NCBI GenBank assembly: GCA_050729815.1
Contig: JBOHLV010000032.1
Location: 1 to 28,303, forward strand
Direction: 5' to 3'
From: JAATGI01 sp050729815
GTDB taxonomy: Bacteria; Pseudomonadota; Alphaproteobacteria; ATCC43930; CGMCC-115725
DNA: 28,303 nt
Positions 8,349-16,710 of the stretch are shown in pieces. The position numbers were made by a program, and so were the translations under genes. The notes below the pieces were generated by a model. The model was not told the origin of the DNA and did not search any database. It worked only from the letters and a program-made list of their open reading frames with translations. Each line of letters starts with the position of its first letter. The first letter of the stretch is position 1.

Positions 8349-8634
8349 TGCCGCGCCTCACTGTACGCATAAGCTCTTGCAGCGGCGTTGTTGCTGTGCT
8401 GCGCGGACGATTTTAGGCCAAAGGAAATAACAAAAGTCTAAGAGCCGATCCAGGAATTTGCGGGTCGGCCTCGGCGGGCGGATGGCCGAGGACAAGCGTA
8501 TAGGCGTGGATGAAGGCGAGATACGGCCCCTGTTTTGGCGTGAAGCCCAGTCGCGATGGAGGAGGACCGCCCTCAGCGAGGAGCTGCGGCTTGGTGCCGA
8601 GCGCGAGCTCACTGGCATGGAAGAGGCGCTGTTG

Positions 8635-9060
8635 GTCCGCAAGGACATGTGGTGCATCCCCAGGGTCGATGGCGCCTATGTCGCCCTCATGGAGGACGTG
8701 TTCGACCTCTACGCCAAACCCCCTGATCCCAAACGTCCGGCCGTGTGCTTCGATGACAGCCCGACCCAGCTCATTGGCGGGGTGCGCCGGCCAATCCCGG
8801 CCGCGCCCGGTCGGCGCGAACGCTACGCCTCCGGGTACCGCCGTCGTGGCGGAGGGTCAAGGTCATCAACCAGCGGACTGCGCGCGAATTCGCCCAATGC
8901 ATGCGCGAGCAGGTTAATCTCCATTATCCCAAGGCGACGCTGGTGCGGGTCGTCCTCGACAATCTTTCCACCCATGCCGCCGGCGCGCTCTATGAGGCCT
9001 TCCCAGCGCCAGAATCCCCCCATCCTACAACGCATCGAGTTCCACTATACCCCAAGCAAG
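8635..9060 (+). pseudogene. Degenerate IS630-family transposase
   Basis: Pieces of one transposase appear in two plus-strand frames. The first (about 8635-8835) has KDMWCIPRVDGAYVALMEDV and CFDDSPTQLIGGVR, containing the first catalytic Asp of the DDE triad. The second (about 8855-9020) has FAQCMREQVNLHYP and VRVVLDNLSTHAAGALYEAF with the second Asp. The first frame resumes at about 9031 with RIEFHYTPSK. The expected WLN...E segment with the catalytic Glu is not recognisable. At least two frameshifts and a missing 3' end make it inactive. It belongs to a different IS630 subgroup from the intact transposase at 27153-28250. The bases from 9060 to 9266 and from 8373 to 8634 show nothing else I can name. 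Confidence 0.7.
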
Positions 9061-9266
9061 CCAGCTGCCCTGTGCGGAGCTACCAGTACCACAAAGGGAC
9101 CGACGGTTGGCGACGCCGAAGGAGATCACGCCCTTCCCCCAATTAACCGCAGCGCCGCCGGAGGCATCGCAAACTGCTCGCTACAACGCTATGTTGGGGC
9201 GCGCTCGCTCGCGGCTTGCTCGACGCCGACCGGGAGAGCAAACTCGAACGCCGATTGACACGACGA

Positions 9267-11153
9267 TCATTGCGAACCAGAAACGACGCCGTCGGCTTTT
9301 CCTCCCAACTTTACGACACGAGTGGCGAGTCCTTCCGCGGGTCTGACTTCCTTGCGCTTGCGCACGCGACGATAGGTGACGCGGCGCGTTTCCTCCTCGC
9401 GCACCATGCCGCGCACCTTCAATATGTCTTTCCAGGCAATGTATCCGACCAAATCGGAGCGCTCGCGTGAGATCACCGGCATATGCGCGACGTTCACTTC
9501 CATCATGCGCTCGACGATCCCGTCGAGATACTCGTCGGGATAGGCAATGACGGTTTTTGGCATGCCGGCGAAGAGTTCGGCAAGCGTAGCGCTCCGATGA
9601 TTGCCCGCATGCCTCCAGCCGATCACTGCCGGCGGATCGACGATGCCGAGTACGCGATGATCGCCATCGATCACTGGGAAGGTCGGGTGGCGAGTCTTCC
9701 GGTCCGAAAGTAGGCTGCTTGCTTCATGCAGGGTCATCGTCCCCGGGACGGTCTCGACGTTCCTGGCCATCACGGCGCCAACTTGCGTCAGCGCAAAGGG
9801 ATCGACGTGCCATTCCCGGGTTACATGATGGCCGTGCCGTGCCACCTTTTCGGTCAGGATGTCTCGACGCATCAGAAGCACATCGACGGTGTATGCGGAC
9901 ATACAGGTTACGACGAGCGGCAGCAGCACGTGCGTGTTACCCGTGACGCCAACCGCAAAGAAGACCGCGGTGAGCGGCAAACGTAAGGTTCCGCACAGCA
10001 CTGCCGACATTGCGAGCAATGGCCAAAAGCCGGGGCTCGCGTGCGGCAGAAAGGCGTTGGCGGCGGCAGCCAACGCCCCTCCCATCATTAGCAGCGGGGC
10101 AAGCGTGCCCCCGGAAGTGCCGGAGCCGAGCGCTACTGCCCAGACGACGGCCTTAACAACCAGCAATCGAAGACCGGCATCAGGCGAAAATCCGCCGCGT
10201 AATAGCAGTTCGATATTGCTATAGCCAAGGCCGAGCACGTTGGGGTCGATCAATCCGCCAACTCCCACCACGACCGCACCGATGGCGGGCCACCACATCC
10301 AGTGAATCGGTAGTCTTCGGAATCCATCCTCGCAAAGATAGACCATCCGCGTGAGCACGCCCGAAAGCAGGCCACCCGCGATGCCGACGATTACCCAGGC
10401 ACCGACCCCGACGAGCGAAATCGTAACGTCGCCCGTAAATGGAAAGAGCGGGTAGGCGAGCCCTGTGAAGTGCCGCAGGATGTCGGCGACAATGCATGCG
10501 GCAGCTACCGGCAGGAAACTGCGCGGTGTCCATTCAAATAGGAGCAATTCAACGCCCAACATCATCGAGGCCACGGGCGTGCCGAACACGATGGTCATGC
10601 CGGCGGTCGCCCCTGCCACAAGCAGTGTTTTGCGCTCGGTATCGCTCACCGGAAGCGCCTGGGCGATCAGCGATCCGATCGCGCCACCCGTCATGATGAT
10701 GGGGCCCTCGGCGCCGAAGGGGCCGCCGGTACCGATCACGATCACGGCCGACGACGGCTTCAGGACCGCCACCTTGGCGTCGAGGCGCGAGCGGCCGAGT
10801 AGGATCGCCTCGATCGCCTCCGGTAGGCCATGGCCACGGATTTTATCAGTCCCGTAGCGCGCCATGAATCCAACGATGAGGGAGCCGACGATCGGCACAA
10901 TCACGGCGATCCAGCCGAGCGGCGATTTGCTGAACGGGACATATTGGAAACTGAAATGACCGAAATAACAGAGGTTGGTAATCAACTCGATCAAACGAAA
11001 CATGAGCACGCCGACGATCGAGGTCGCGATGCTGGCAAGGACGGCGATCCCCATGATCACCAGAACGCGGCTGTCGGCGGTGAAGTCTCGAAGCTTGCTG
11101 TGCGCGGCGCCCTTGTCGACGGCGCCCGGCAGATGCGATTGGTCGTCTTTCAT
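9267..11153 (-). CDS. ClC family chloride channel/antiporter with C-terminal CBS pair
   Basis: The product is 628 residues. The first 430 or so form the ClC membrane domain, with the selectivity-filter signature GGPFGAEGP whose Glu149 corresponds to the gating glutamate, and GTSGGTLAPLL for the second filter loop. VELLLFEWTPRSF places an acidic residue near the internal proton glutamate of antiporters, suggesting H+/Cl- exchange (by-eye alignment). Residues about 455-585 contain two CBS motifs (GAVMARNVETVP and LVGYIAWKDIL regions), which usually bind adenine nucleotides and modulate gating. The tail is rich in Arg and Lys. The ATG at 11153 has only a weak AGG upstream. The gene stands alone, so a role in acid or osmotic homeostasis is only a family-level guess. 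Confidence 0.92.
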   Translation of the reverse strand: MKDDQSHLPGAVDKGAAHSKLRDFTADSRVLVIMGIAVLASIATSIVGVLMFRLIELITNLCYFGHFSFQYVPFSKSPLGWIAVIVPIVGSLIVGFMARYGTDKIRGHGLPEAIEAILLGRSRLDAKVAVLKPSSAVIVIGTGGPFGAEGPIIMTGGAIGSLIAQALPVSDTERKTLLVAGATAGMTIVFGTPVASMMLGVELLLFEWTPRSFLPVAAACIVADILRHFTGLAYPLFPFTGDVTISLVGVGAWVIVGIAGGLLSGVLTRMVYLCEDGFRRLPIHWMWWPAIGAVVVGVGGLIDPNVLGLGYSNIELLLRGGFSPDAGLRLLVVKAVVWAVALGSGTSGGTLAPLLMMGGALAAAANAFLPHASPGFWPLLAMSAVLCGTLRLPLTAVFFAVGVTGNTHVLLPLVVTCMSAYTVDVLLMRRDILTEKVARHGHHVTREWHVDPFALTQVGAVMARNVETVPGTMTLHEASSLLSDRKTRHPTFPVIDGDHRVLGIVDPPAVIGWRHAGNHRSATLAELFAGMPKTVIAYPDEYLDGIVERMMEVNVAHMPVISRERSDLVGYIAWKDILKVRGMVREEETRRVTYRRVRKRKEVRPAEGLATRVVKLGGKADGVVSGSQ

Positions 11154-11467
11154 GAGTGGAAACCTGCGGGTCTCAAAACCGGTGCAAAGCGCCGCGGCAG
11201 CGTTAAGTCACGCCGCCTCGGAGAACCGAAAAAGGGAGCGAGGCCGTTATCCGGAATGCCGGACGCCGCCGTCGCCGCACATTGCAAACGCCGGACGGCC
11301 ACACTCATTCAGCCGCGTCCTTGAGCTCGACGCCCGAAGCCCCAAAGCGGGAGGCGGAATCCCCCACAGGCAGCGACGCCCGCGGCGATCACGCGGCGGG
11401 TGGAAATAACAAGGGCGCGACGATCGTCGCGAGGCGCGCGGCGTCGGGCGTAACGTGCAAAGGCCCT

Positions 11468-11791
11468 TCACCGCAGAGACACCGGCCTCTTGCGAGCACC
11501 GCGGAACCACTCAATGCACAGTCGTCTCAGTCCAAACCACATGGCCGATGCCCAACCGAAAGAGCGCACGCGTCTCTCGAGTTGAATTCGGCTCTCCGCT
11601 TCCGCCTTTTTGAATTCCTGCCGGAGCAAAGACGATTCCGGCAGTTGCTCGAAATCGATCTCAGACGAGCGCGCCCAAAGTAATTGCGGCGATGCGCCGG
11701 CGAGGACGCGTCTCGCCAATGCTCTATCGAGGTAATATGACGTCCGCTCCTCCTGGCGACCCTTTCCTTCTCCATTGCCGTTCCGTTGCAT
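11468..11791 (-). CDS. Hypothetical small protein
   Basis: A 107-codon frame starts at ATG 11791, preceded by GAGGG about six bases upstream, and ends at 11468. The product is charged and rich in Arg and Glu, with a plausible amphipathic helix around LRQEFKKAEAESRIQLERRV and a short Trp-rich patch (WASAMWFGLRRLCIEWF). No domain is recognised. The same frame is open further upstream, but that part has poor composition, so the ribosome site decides the start. It lies between the ClC gene and the LysR gene in an otherwise empty stretch of 929 bases (11154-12082), in which I see nothing else. It may not be expressed. Confidence 0.3.
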   Translation of the reverse strand: MQRNGNGEGKGRQEERTSYYLDRALARRVLAGASPQLLWARSSEIDFEQLPESSLLRQEFKKAEAESRIQLERRVRSFGWASAMWFGLRRLCIEWFRGARKRPVSLR

Positions 11792-12082
11792 GCCACGCCC
11801 TCGACAAGTATTGCATTCGCCGACGTATAGTCGGGGGAAACATGTGGAATATATTTGGCGCGCTGACAAACGAGAAGAATTGCACCATGCTATCGGAAAT
11901 TCCGATTGCTGTGGTTGCCGCCGATATTGCGCCATGGACGGGGCATTGGCCGGCCCTTCTCGGCCCACTATGATGGCTTCAAGACCCGCGCAATTGGCGG
12001 TACTCGCGTCGATAGAGTCCCTCTGCGCATCCTCAGATGAGCGCACACGCGAGGCGCCTGGAATTCCGACAGGATTCGTCCG

Positions 12083-12976
12083 TCAGATTTTATCCGCTAA
12101 ATCCCGGCTCGCTGCGGGTTCCGCAATGCCGGGATGGATAGCGATGACCGCCGCGAGGCCTTTCAGCATCATATTGACCGCCACCGAGTCGGCGGCCGAT
12201 GCATAGACGGCATAGATCGGCAGCGCAAACGTGCTTGTTCCAGGCACAAGTCGCGCCGTCCCCGCCGCAACTTGCGGCTCGACCAGGCTTCGCGGGAAAT
12301 ACCCGGAGCCGCCGTTGCGCAGAAGCTGCTCGAAACCGAGGGTCCCCAATCCGATGAACAGTGCGGGAATTTGGAAATCCGGAAATGCCATCCGATGCTG
12401 ACGGCGAAATTCATCTCCCCAATCCACGTAAACCTGTTCGCTTGCTCCCGCCGCGCCGGTCGTGCCCCCCACTTCGACAAAAACCAGCTCTTCCTCCGCA
12501 ACGCGGATGATCTCGAGCCCTGCCCGGCTCTGCGGCGAATACATCACGCCGACATCGAGCAATCCTTCGACCAAGGCATTCGTCATCCCGTCGGGCAGCC
12601 CCACTTCACAGCGCAATGCGACGTCGGCGGCATTCTGCCGCATCCACGGCACAAGAAGATGCAGCCACCTGTTCCACAAGCCCGCCTCGCTGCCGATCCG
12701 GAGGGTCGCACGAAAGCCGTGGGGCAAGGCGAGATCCTGTCGTGCCTGCTGCCATACGCGAATGAGAGCCGCGGCGTGTCGCTGAAACTGCACGCCCGCC
12801 TGCGTCAGGGAAACCCCGCCCTTGTTCCGCACGAACAGGCGCACACCCAACTCCTGTTCCAGCAGCCGGATCCGCGTACTTACCGTCGATTGCGTGACAT
12901 TCAGCCGGTGTCCTGCACCCACGAAACTGCCCGCACCAACCACCTCAAGAAATGTATGTGCGAGTGCGAGATCCAT
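12083..12976 (-). CDS. LysR-family transcriptional regulator
   Basis: The product is 297 residues, the normal LTTR length. The N-terminal winged helix-turn-helix is clear: FLEVVGAGSFVGAGHRLNVT, then QSTVSTRIRLLEQELGVRLF and LTQAGVQFQRHA (residues about 8-68). A linker helix and the periplasmic-binding-protein-like co-inducer domain follow (about 90-295). LTTRs bind DNA as tetramers and often regulate a neighbouring gene and themselves. Here the gene upstream on the same strand is a broken acyl-CoA-dehydrogenase-like gene, and no divergent intact target is present, so the target cannot be named. The effector is unknown. The start at 12976 places the HTH at the usual distance from the N-terminus. 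Confidence 0.93.
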   Translation of the reverse strand: MDLALAHTFLEVVGAGSFVGAGHRLNVTQSTVSTRIRLLEQELGVRLFVRNKGGVSLTQAGVQFQRHAAALIRVWQQARQDLALPHGFRATLRIGSEAGLWNRWLHLLVPWMRQNAADVALRCEVGLPDGMTNALVEGLLDVGVMYSPQSRAGLEIIRVAEEELVFVEVGGTTGAAGASEQVYVDWGDEFRRQHRMAFPDFQIPALFIGLGTLGFEQLLRNGGSGYFPRSLVEPQVAAGTARLVPGTSTFALPIYAVYASAADSVAVNMMLKGLAAVIAIHPGIAEPAASRDLADKI

Positions 12977-13146
12977 CGTCGGCAGGCGCCGCCACCATTA
13001 TCTTCGATGCTTATATTCGACGTTTAGGAAGGTGTCCAGGTAACGGTCCCATCGGGGCAGTTGAACGACTTCCACGATCGAACTTCCCTGAAATACGTCT
13101 GATCCCAACACCGCAATCGAGCAACATTGCTAAAGAAACGGCCGTC

Positions 13147-13893
13147 TCAAGAAAGTGACGTAAGTTCCTGGCGAAGCTGTTTGGTCGCAGGCGTCAGGAT
13201 CGCGATGAAGTATGCTTCCCGGTGCCGACGCTGGGCGCGTGCCGCGCGCAGATAGCCCCGCGCCCCGAGATGGAGCATGGCGGCATGTGCGGCCTTCAGT
13301 GAATATTCCGCGGCGTCAAGGCGAAGCCGCAGGACGGCGCGGGTATATTCTATGTCGGTTTCGAAAGGCGTCGCCGCCAAGGCCTTGGTCTGATGCTCGA
13401 TCTGCGCAAGCCATTGGGCGAGTTGGGCCGGCTGCTCTTCGAGATGCGCGTTGACGGGGCGAAGCGCACGACCCGCCCCCTCGATGATGTCGATACAATC
13501 GCGAATGAGCCCGATGGCAAGACCGGTTTGCAGGAGAATGAATCCCGGTCGTATTCTGGGAAACGCCGTCTCGACGGGTCCGCGACGATGACCTCCTCGG
13601 GCACGAACACATCGCGCAAGGAAACGGCCCAGGTTCGCGTTCCATCAAGGGCGCAGAATTCGGCGCGCTGCTCCGCACGAAGGCCGGTCATATCGGTATT
13701 CAGCAGCGCCATGACGTGGCGGCCGTCTTCGCAGCGGAAAATCACGCCGAACACATGACCGCGCCTGAGATTGGAGACGAACGGGACTTGTCCGGTGACG
13801 CGATAGCCGCCGCTTTCTTTTCGCCCATTGACGCGAATCCGTTCAATCCCGGCAAAGGCCTTGACGGGATTGGAAAGCGCGGAGCCCCCGCCC
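13147..13893 (-). pseudogene. Acyl-CoA dehydrogenase-like flavoprotein, frameshifted and N-truncated
   Basis: Two adjoining minus-strand frames together give the C-terminal two thirds of an acyl-CoA-dehydrogenase-fold protein of the kind that includes flavin monooxygenases such as SfnC/DszC. From about 13893 to 13580 the frame reads ALSNPVKAFAGIERIRVNGR, GGYRVTGQVPFVSNLRRGHV and VFVPEEVIVADP. From about 13577 to 13147 the neighbouring frame continues with VETAFPRIRPGFILLQTGLA, RDCIDIIEGAGRALRPVN and LRLDAAEYSLKAAHAAMLH. The joint falls at a C3 run (13576-13578), where one more C would restore the frame. A TGA at about 13899-13901 and the loss of FAD-domain N-terminal motifs show that the 5' part is also missing. 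The downstream frame remains fully open, so the lesion may be recent or a base-call error. Confidence 0.7.
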
Positions 13894-13959
13894 CGTCATT
13901 CGCCGATGCCTCCTTGATATGATCCCATGCAGTGTTTCGTCTCTCGCTCGTCTCATCGG

Positions 13960-14050
13960 GAGTAAATAACACTGATAATATGTTATCTACGGCTAAAATA
14001 CATTATTAATATGGATCAACCGTGTACACGACAATAATATTATGTTAATA
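13960..14050. other. AT-rich palindromic block
   Basis: About 90 bases here are far more AT-rich than the surroundings. GATAATATGTTATC (13974-13987) has perfect GATAA/TTATC arms, and a related ATAATATTATGTTAATAAC lies near 14034-14052, with ATTATTAATAT between them. The spacing and symmetry would suit an operator for a TetR- or LysR-type regulator, or a promoter region left behind by the broken gene at 13147-13893. No function is shown. Confidence 0.3.
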
Positions 14051-14140
14051 ACGAGAAACAGGCTGAAGTCGGCACATGTCGGGCATCTCGGATCGGATCG
14101 CCACCCGCGCATAGACATAAATCATCGGCGGCCTTCTCTA

Positions 14141-14256
14141 TCAGCCGTTCCCGGACATCAGAACCATCGTCAATGTCGATGTCCCGTGCGCGAGCAGCCG
14201 ACCGCGCGAATCGACGATTTTGCCCTCGGCACAGATGATCGCGCGGAGGTGAGAGA
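14141..14256 (-). pseudogene. C-terminal fragment of a PaaI-like hotdog thioesterase
   Basis: A minus-strand frame ending at a TGA at 14141-14143 reads HLRAIICAEGKIVDSRGRLL followed by AHGTSTLTMVLMSGNG. This resembles the end of PaaI/YdiI-type hotdog thioesterases (V.AEG.V.D..GRLVAHGT.T), where the last strands pack on the long helix. The frame loses resemblance upstream of about 14256, close to the start of the plus-strand DUF1326 gene, and no start or N-terminal half is present. It is probably a remnant truncated when the region was rearranged. Confidence 0.5.
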
Positions 14257-14330
14257 CATCATTTGAAATCCGTTGACAGCGCCGGGGGGCCAGAGGTGAA
14301 TCGCATCTGGGAGCATAGAAGGGGGAAACG

Positions 14331-14957
14331 ATGGCAACTCAAACGAAATGGCAGCTTTCCGGCGATTACTTCGAGAACTGTAACTGCGATGTGGTGTGCC
14401 CGTGCCTCGTCTCGTCGGGCGCACCGATGACGGCGCGACCGACCGAGGGGGTCTGCGATGTGGCGCTGGTCTTCCACATCGACAAGGGCAATTACGGCGC
14501 GGTCTCGCTTGATGGGCTCAACGTCGCGGTGGTCGCCCATACGCCGGGGGCGATGGGCCAAGGCAACTGGACGGCTGCCGCTTATATCGACGAGCGCGCG
14601 AACGAGCAGCAGACCGGGGCGCTCGGCGCTATCTTCGGTGGCGCCGAAGGTGGCCCCATGTCGCATCTCGCTCCGTTGATCGGCACACATCTCGACCCAA
14701 AGAAAGTACCGATCAGATATACCATCGCCGGCAAGGCCCGCTCGGCCGAGATTCCCGGAATCATGCGGCTCGCCGTGGAGCCGCTCCCCACCATGCATCC
14801 AAGCGGTGAAATCTGGGCGGCGGTCGGCCATCCGGTGGCGCCGGACAAGCTCGCCTTTGCGAAGGGCGGCGAGGGCAGCAGCTTTGCCGATCACGGCATG
14901 CGCTGGGACAATTCCGGCAAGAACGGCCATTACGCCCCGATACGCTGGTCGAACTAG
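14331..14957 (+). CDS. DUF1326 domain protein
   Basis: The product is 208 residues and covers the full DUF1326 domain. It begins with the family hallmark ENCNCDVVCPCLVS (about residues 15-28), a cysteine cluster that may bind metal or be redox-active. No signal peptide is present. GGGGG lies five bases before ATG 14331. It is followed after nine bases by a DUF2182 membrane protein, and the pairing of these two families recurs in Proteobacteria, which implies a shared function. The biochemical role of DUF1326 is not established. It is the first gene of a two-gene plus-strand unit set among minus-strand genes. Confidence 0.88.
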   Translation: MATQTKWQLSGDYFENCNCDVVCPCLVSSGAPMTARPTEGVCDVALVFHIDKGNYGAVSLDGLNVAVVAHTPGAMGQGNWTAAAYIDERANEQQTGALGAIFGGAEGGPMSHLAPLIGTHLDPKKVPIRYTIAGKARSAEIPGIMRLAVEPLPTMHPSGEIWAAVGHPVAPDKLAFAKGGEGSSFADHGMRWDNSGKNGHYAPIRWSN

Positions 14958-14966
14958 ACAGTCCCC

Positions 14967-15914
14967 GTGAACGACGCGGCTTCCGATCCGCTGCCGCTGC
15001 AACGCAACATCATCCTTGGCCTGTTACTGGTTCTGGCAGCCGGCGCATGGGCGTCGCTTTTGTGGCAGGGCGCCGGCGGGGGCATGGCCGTGTCCTCGCC
15101 CACCATGGGGCTAGCCGCGCCGCTATTCCTCGCGGTCTGGGTGGTGATGATGGTGGCGATGATGTTTCCCAGCGCCGCGCCGATGATCCTTACCTTCCAC
15201 AAGGTACAAGCGGGCAAGCGCTTGCGCGGCGAGGCCTTCGTTTCGACCTGGGTGTTCGTGGCGGCTTATCTTCTGGTGTGGGCGTTCTCGGGCGTCGCCG
15301 CCTATGCCGGCGCGTTGGCCGCCGAGGAAATTGGCGCCCGCGCGGCGCTCTCGGCCGCGGCCGCGGCCCGTATTGGCGGGGCGATCCTGGTCGCGGCGGG
15401 CATTTATCAACTGACGCCGCTCAAGGATGTGTGCCTCGCGACGTGCCGCTCGCCCTTGGGCTTCATCTTGACATCGTGGCGCGATGGCGCCACCGGCGCC
15501 GTGCGCATGGGATTGCTCCATGGTAGCTATTGCCTCGGCTGCTGCTGGCTGCTGTTCGCGATCATGTTCCCGCTCGGCGTGATGAACATCGCCGCGATGG
15601 CGGCGATAACGCTGGTGGTGTTCGCCGAGAAGACGTTGCCCTGGGGCCGTCCGGTGGCGCGCGCCACGGCCGTCATGCTGATCGTCTCTGGTGCCGTGGT
15701 AATCGTGGCGCCCCAGGCCTTGCCGACATTCGAGGCCGGTGGCATGGCGATGCCGATACCTCAGCGGCATTCACTCCGTGGACGACGCGATCGAGCACGA
15801 CCTAAGCCCGCAGAGGCACATTTCCAAACGGGGGCTCGGTCAACGGCACGGTGCTGTTCCAGCCCGGCGACATCGTCCTCCTACCCTATGCCCGCTATGT
15901 CGTCGATCCCGTGA
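14967..15914 (+). CDS. DUF2182 integral membrane protein
   Basis: The first 260 or so residues are a typical DUF2182 protein, a predicted metal-binding membrane family of unknown function, with about six hydrophobic segments. The motifs WVVMMVAMMFPSAAPM, YQLTPLKDVCLATCRSPLGF and HGSYCLGCCWLLFA are conserved and carry the Cys/His residues. GTG 14967 is nine bases after the DUF1326 stop. The family normally ends soon after the last helix (here around APQALPTFEAGGMAMP, near 15755). The remaining 50 residues are Arg/Ser/Pro-rich and do not look like protein, so the native stop has probably been lost. An unrelated coding-like frame overlaps this tail. Confidence 0.85.
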   Translation: MNDAASDPLPLQRNIILGLLLVLAAGAWASLLWQGAGGGMAVSSPTMGLAAPLFLAVWVVMMVAMMFPSAAPMILTFHKVQAGKRLRGEAFVSTWVFVAAYLLVWAFSGVAAYAGALAAEEIGARAALSAAAAARIGGAILVAAGIYQLTPLKDVCLATCRSPLGFILTSWRDGATGAVRMGLLHGSYCLGCCWLLFAIMFPLGVMNIAAMAAITLVVFAEKTLPWGRPVARATAVMLIVSGAVVIVAPQALPTFEAGGMAMPIPQRHSLRGRRDRARPKPAEAHFQTGARSTARCCSSPATSSSYPMPAMSSIP

Positions 15915-15930
15915 GGCTCACGATTCGTGA

Positions 15931-16710
15931 TCAGGCACCGATGAAATTGCCCGGGCGCCGCTCGGCAACCGCGCGCACGCCCTCGCCATAATCCTCGGTA
16001 CGGCGCAGCCGAGTCTGAATCTCAAGCTCGATATCGGTCCGCGCTTTCACCTTGGCGGCCAGCTCGGCACGAAGCGTCGCACGCGTCGCCTCCACCGCGA
16101 GCGGCGCGTTCTCGGCCAGCTCGCGCGCCAGCGCCATCGCCGCGTCGCGCAATTTGTCGAGCGGCACCAGCTCGTCGGCCAGGCCCCAGGCCAGCGCCTC
16201 GTCGCCCTTGATGCGCCGCCCGGTCAGGCACATCAGCGCCGCTTTCTGTTCGCCGATAAGGCGTGGCAGCGTGTACGTGATGCCAAAACCGGGGTGGAAG
16301 CCGAGCTTGACGAAATTGGCGACAAACCGTGCTTCCGGCGCCACGACGCGAAAATCGGCCACAAGCGCGAGGCCGAGCCCCGCGCCGACCGTGGCACCCT
16401 GGATCGCGGCGACGATCGGCTTCTTGACGGAGAATAGCCGCACCGCCCCGAAATATAGAGAATCGACGCGCTCGATGCCGTTGGCGACAGCGTCGGACCG
16501 CGCGACCAGATCGGCGCCCGCGCAAAAGCTCTTCCCGGCGGACATCAGCACGCTCGCGCGAAGCTCGCGTTCGGTATCGATATCGAAGAACGCGTCGGCG
16601 AGGCGGCGCATCAGTTCGATGCTTGCGTGATTGTGCGGCGGCCGATCGATCTCGACGAGCGCGACATGACCGTCGCATTGCACCGATATATCGCCGTAAC
16701 GTTCTTTCAT
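15931..16710 (-). CDS. Enoyl-CoA hydratase/isomerase (crotonase) family protein
   Basis: The product is 259 residues with the crotonase fold. The oxyanion-hole motifs KSFCAGADLV (about 57-66) and GATVGAGLGLALVADFRV (about 97-114) are present, and the C-terminal helices are complete. By eye, the two catalytic glutamates of rat enoyl-CoA hydratase fall on Phe (NFVKLGFHPG) and Leu (AALMCLTGRR), so classical hydratase activity is doubtful and another crotonase reaction is possible. I chose ATG 16710 because it overlaps the upstream dehydrogenase stop as ATGA; a further start at 16746 would extend into that gene. It is the last gene of the CoA operon and converges with the DUF2182 gene. Confidence 0.88.
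   Translation of the reverse strand: MKERYGDISVQCDGHVALVEIDRPPHNHASIELMRRLADAFFDIDTERELRASVLMSAGKSFCAGADLVARSDAVANGIERVDSLYFGAVRLFSVKKPIVAAIQGATVGAGLGLALVADFRVVAPEARFVANFVKLGFHPGFGITYTLPRLIGEQKAALMCLTGRRIKGDEALAWGLADELVPLDKLRDAAMALARELAENAPLAVEATRATLRAELAAKVKARTDIELEIQTRLRRTEDYGEGVRAVAERRPGNFIGA

Noticed and set aside
11154..11467. Open frames on both strands between the ClC gene and the small hypothetical gene
   Set aside because: They have no ribosome sites, no domain resemblance and no consistent third-position bias.
12101..12135. Stem-loop ATCCCGGC...GCCGGGAT near the 3' end of the LysR gene
   Set aside because: The arms lie inside the coding sequence and no T run follows on the minus strand, so I do not call a terminator.
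14259..15002. 247-codon minus-strand open frame opposite the DUF1326 gene
   Set aside because: DUF1326 with its Cys motif is convincingly coded on the plus strand, so this is its shadow. Only the separate fragment ending at 14141 resembles a protein.
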